Assembly: GCF_002902845.1 (NCBI RefSeq)
Contig: NZ_PPTF01000015.1
Coordinates: forward strand, 1-64,000
DNA from: Chromobacterium sinusclupearum
GTDB lineage: Bacteria > Pseudomonadota > Gammaproteobacteria > Burkholderiales > Chromobacteriaceae
Length of the DNA: 64,000 nt
Reading direction: 5' to 3'
The translations under genes were made by a program, and so were the position numbers. The notes below the pieces were generated by a model. That model saw only the letters and a program-made list of their open reading frames with translations. It had not been told where the DNA came from and made no database searches. Positions 61,716 to 64,000 of this stretch are shown here, piece after piece (the stretch's first letter is position 1; each line of letters begins with the position of its first letter).

Positions 61716-62770
61716 TCGACCACCTCCTCAGGGAACAGCTGCAGATCGATCTCGCCGGCATCGGCCAATTGTCTCACCTGGGCCATGATTTCGCGGCGCG
61801 CTTCCTCGACGCGGCTCTTGGGCACCGGGCCGGAACGGCGCATCGTCGCTTCGAAGTTCTGCGCCTGGCGGCGCGGCATGGTCTGGATGATGGCGTCGCG
61901 CACGGCTGGCTCGGCGCCTTTCAGCGAGATGGTCCACTGTTCCAGCGCAATGTCCTCGCAGATGCGCATCAGCACCTCTTCGGTCTGGCGCGACAAGATG
62001 AAGAAGTCGTACATCCTCGCCTCGATCTCGTCGACGATGTCCGGATCGTGCGCGCGCAGCAGCTCCATCATCCGGCTGCGGTCGCCCGGCAGGCGGTTGA
62101 TGATGTCGGCGGTTTGCTGCATGCCCTCCACCGCCGTGCTCTGGGTGTGCAGGCTTTCCAGGCAGCGATCCACCAGCTCTTCCAGCTCGTGCAGCAGTTC
62201 GCGGTCCACATCCTTCAACCTGGCCACATTGACCAGCACGCTGTCGCGGCTGGCGGCAGGCAAGGCGTCCACCACCTGGCCGGCCAAGGCCGGCGGCAGG
62301 AAAGCTAGGAACACAGCCTGCATCCGCACGTGCTCGACGGCGATGCGGTCGGCCAGCCATTGCGGCGACACCCATTGCAGCCGCGCCATCTTGGGCCGGA
62401 TGGCATCGCCATAGATGGTGTCCAGCACGCTGCCGGCGATGTCGCCCCCCAGCGCCAGCTCCAGCGAGCGCTTGAGGAAGCTGCGGCTGGCGCCGTGCAC
62501 GCCGCTCTGCTCGCGATATTCGTCAAAGAAACGCTGCATGGTGGTTTTCACCGCGTCCACCTTGATGCCGCTCATGCCGGACATGGCTTGCGTCACTTGC
62601 AGCAGCTCCTCCCGGCTGAGGCAGCGCAGCACGGCCGCGGCCGGCTCTTCGCCCATGCAAAGCAGCAGCACGGCGGCTTGCTCGATGGCGCTCATCTGGC
62701 CATGGCCGGCAGGCGGTTGCGGGGGAACGTAAGCCGGAGACTCCGGCGGCGGATTATTGTTTGCGTCCAT
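61712..62770 (-). CDS. fliG: Flagellar motor switch protein FliG (lateral)
   Basis: A 352-residue rotor protein that receives torque from MotA. The N-terminal FliF-binding domain, a middle domain and the C-terminal torque domain are recognisable (IRFEDIALEQWTISLKGAEPAVR-like region near 280-300 and the charged VEEARREIMAQ helix near 320). It overlaps fliF by 17 bases. Confidence 0.94.
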   Translation of the reverse strand: MDANNNPPPESPAYVPPQPPAGHGQMSAIEQAAVLLLCMGEEPAAAVLRCLSREELLQVTQAMSGMSGIKVDAVKTTMQRFFDEYREQSGVHGASRSFLKRSLELALGGDIAGSVLDTIYGDAIRPKMARLQWVSPQWLADRIAVEHVRMQAVFLAFLPPALAGQVVDALPAASRDSVLVNVARLKDVDRELLHELEELVDRCLESLHTQSTAVEGMQQTADIINRLPGDRSRMMELLRAHDPDIVDEIEARMYDFFILSRQTEEVLMRICEDIALEQWTISLKGAEPAVRDAIIQTMPRRQAQNFEATMRRSGPVPKSRVEEARREIMAQVRQLADAGEIDLQLFPEEVVE

Positions 62771-64000
62771 TGTTCTGCACCCATTGCTTGACCACTTCCG
62801 CGACGCGCTCCGGCTCCTTGGCCGCCAGCCCCTTCAGGTGCTCCACCATCACGTCCACCGGCGAACCAGCCGGCGGCAGATCGTAATTTTCCAAGAGCGG
62901 CACCACCGCGCTGTCGCCCGGCGCGGCCGCCAGCGCGGCCTGGCGCTGGGTCGCGGCCTCGCGCAGCGGACGGTTGTCCAGCAGCGGATCTTCCGGCGTC
63001 ACGTCGAGTTCGTCCGGCGCGTAGTCGCGCAGTTTGTGTTCGGCCAGTTGGCGGGCGATCTTCAGCAACGGCCGCGCCAGCAGCAAATAGGCCAGCAGCA
63101 GCGCTACGGCGTAGGCCGTCCAGCGCGCGCCTTCATACCAGGTTTCCGGCTGCTGCCAGATCGGCTCCTCCTGCGGCGCGGCGGCGAAGTGAAGCGCGGA
63201 CACCGCCAGCACATCGCCGCGCTCGGCGTTGATGCCCAAGCCGTTGCGCAGCAGCTTGTCGATATTGGCCAGGTCGGCCGGCTGCCAGCCCTTGCGGCCC
63301 GGCGCCGCGGCCTGGTTCAGCACCACGGCCACGCTGAGGCGGCGCAGGGTACCGCGCGCTTTCTTGATATTGGTGATGTTGCGGTCGTAGGCGTACTGGC
63401 GGGTGACGGCGTTCTTGCTGTTGCCGGCTTTCTCGCCGGCCGCGCCGGACGAATCGGTATTGACCGGCCGGTTGCTCAGGGAGCCGGGCACGCCCAGCGC
63501 GGCGCGCTCGGTGCTGGTTTCCTCGCGCGAAGCCTCATTGGTGACCTTGGGCGCTTCGCCGTATTTTTCGCGGGTTTCCTCGACCCGGTCGTTGTCCACG
63601 TCGGCCGTCACGCTGACCTTGAAATTGTCGGCGCCCAAGGCCGGCGTCAACAGGTCGCGCACATTCTGCAAGGCCTCCTGACGGAAGCGCTTGGCCGCCT
63701 CGCTGTCGGTCGCCGACAGATTGCCGTCGCTGAGGTCGATGCGCCCGGACAGCAGCGCGCCGGCCTGATCCACCAGCGTCACCTGCGACGGCTCCAGCGT
63801 GGACACGCTGCCCGCCACCAGTTTGACCACCGCGGCGATCTGCTCATTCGACAACTGCTGGCCCGGTTTCAGCGTCACCACCACCGAGGCGGAGCCCTTC
63901 TCGCTGCCGGCGGTGACGAAGGAGGTGCTGCGCGGCAGCGACAAATGCACGCGCGCGGCGCGCACCGGGTCCAACGCCATGATGCTCTGCGCCAGCTCGC
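62754..64000 (-). CDS. fliF: Flagellar MS-ring protein FliF (lateral), partial
   Basis: The C-terminal 415 or so residues of FliF; the N-terminus lies beyond the window edge and the frame stays open to base 64000. The ring-building segment (VRAARVHLSLPRSTSFV and TLKPGQQLSNEQI), the periplasmic FliF_C domain, a membrane segment (WTAYAVALLLAYLLLARPLL) and the cytoplasmic FliG-binding tail are present. It is the first visible gene of the operon. Confidence 0.95.
   Translation of the reverse strand, partial: ELAQSIMALDPVRAARVHLSLPRSTSFVTAGSEKGSASVVVTLKPGQQLSNEQIAAVVKLVAGSVSTLEPSQVTLVDQAGALLSGRIDLSDGNLSATDSEAAKRFRQEALQNVRDLLTPALGADNFKVSVTADVDNDRVEETREKYGEAPKVTNEASREETSTERAALGVPGSLSNRPVNTDSSGAAGEKAGNSKNAVTRQYAYDRNITNIKKARGTLRRLSVAVVLNQAAAPGRKGWQPADLANIDKLLRNGLGINAERGDVLAVSALHFAAAPQEEPIWQQPETWYEGARWTAYAVALLLAYLLLARPLLKIARQLAEHKLRDYAPDELDVTPEDPLLDNRPLREAATQRQAALAAAPGDSAVVPLLENYDLPPAGSPVDVMVEHLKGLAAKEPERVAEVVKQWVQNNGRKQ

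Overview
The window is GC-rich chromosomal DNA from a betaproteobacterium, most likely Chromobacterium or a close relative in the Chromobacteriaceae. Supporting signs are pepA-holC and lptF-lptG-glnD neighbourhoods, hpnCDE squalene genes, a secreted GH18 chitinase with a GlcNAc-type operator, and a lateral-type (Laf) flagellar operon. The species was inferred from gene content only; no search was run.

Layout. 1-8000: a type I restriction-modification operon (hsdM-hsdS-hsdR), an Mrr-type nuclease fused to an N-terminal beta-rich domain, and a headless ORF that may be a phage remnant. These lie against the 3' end of a tRNA-Thr gene, so the block may be a defence island. 8300-14200 (minus): a Lys/Ala/His-rich secreted protein, a PduO-type cobalamin adenosyltransferase, a very acidic 871-residue protein with a tandem repeat, holC and pepA. 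14370-21640 (plus): lptF-lptG-glnD, two GNAT acetyltransferases around an alpha/beta hydrolase, and a MaoC-like hydratase behind a palindromic operator. 21700-26080: guaC with a structured leader, a ParA-like ATPase, a HAD phosphatase, a DHH phosphoesterase, a YigZ protein and a 42-residue membrane peptide. 26170-31250 (plus): NfeD-stomatin pair, yciB-yciI-bolA, and three parvulin genes in a row.

31270-39740: chitinase, DsbA-like protein, an MBL-fold protein with a destroyed metal motif, a divergent LysR regulator, a class II glutamine amidotransferase, a cNMP/CBS/DUF294 protein coupled to a DEDDh exonuclease, and a Gln/Ser-rich protein with a histidine run behind a sigma-54 promoter. 39800-47280 (minus): a helical protein, ECF sigma and zf-HC2 anti-sigma genes behind radA, a lipoprotein, an SDR lacking its catalytic residues, and hpnE-hpnD-hpnC. 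47480-50650: tRNA-Ala, a cystine-type ABC transporter, then the array Ala-Glu-Ala-Glu-Ala.

50700-64000 (minus): lateral-type flagellar genes. A 13-gene operon (fliF, partial at the window edge, then fliGHIJ-fliD-fliS-fliT-like-fliK-fliL-fliA-motA-motB) matches the order of the Vibrio laf locus except that no flagellin lies between fliJ and fliD. It is followed by a Crp/Fnr regulator with its own palindromic operator, then flgM-flgN and a stand-alone FlgJ-type muramidase.

The points most worth following are the EF-hand loop in the flagellar cap protein, the sigma-54 promoter with six CGGCAA repeats, the NagQ-like direct repeat at the chitinase promoter, the degenerate MBL and SDR proteins, the guaC leader, and the restriction block at tRNA-Thr.
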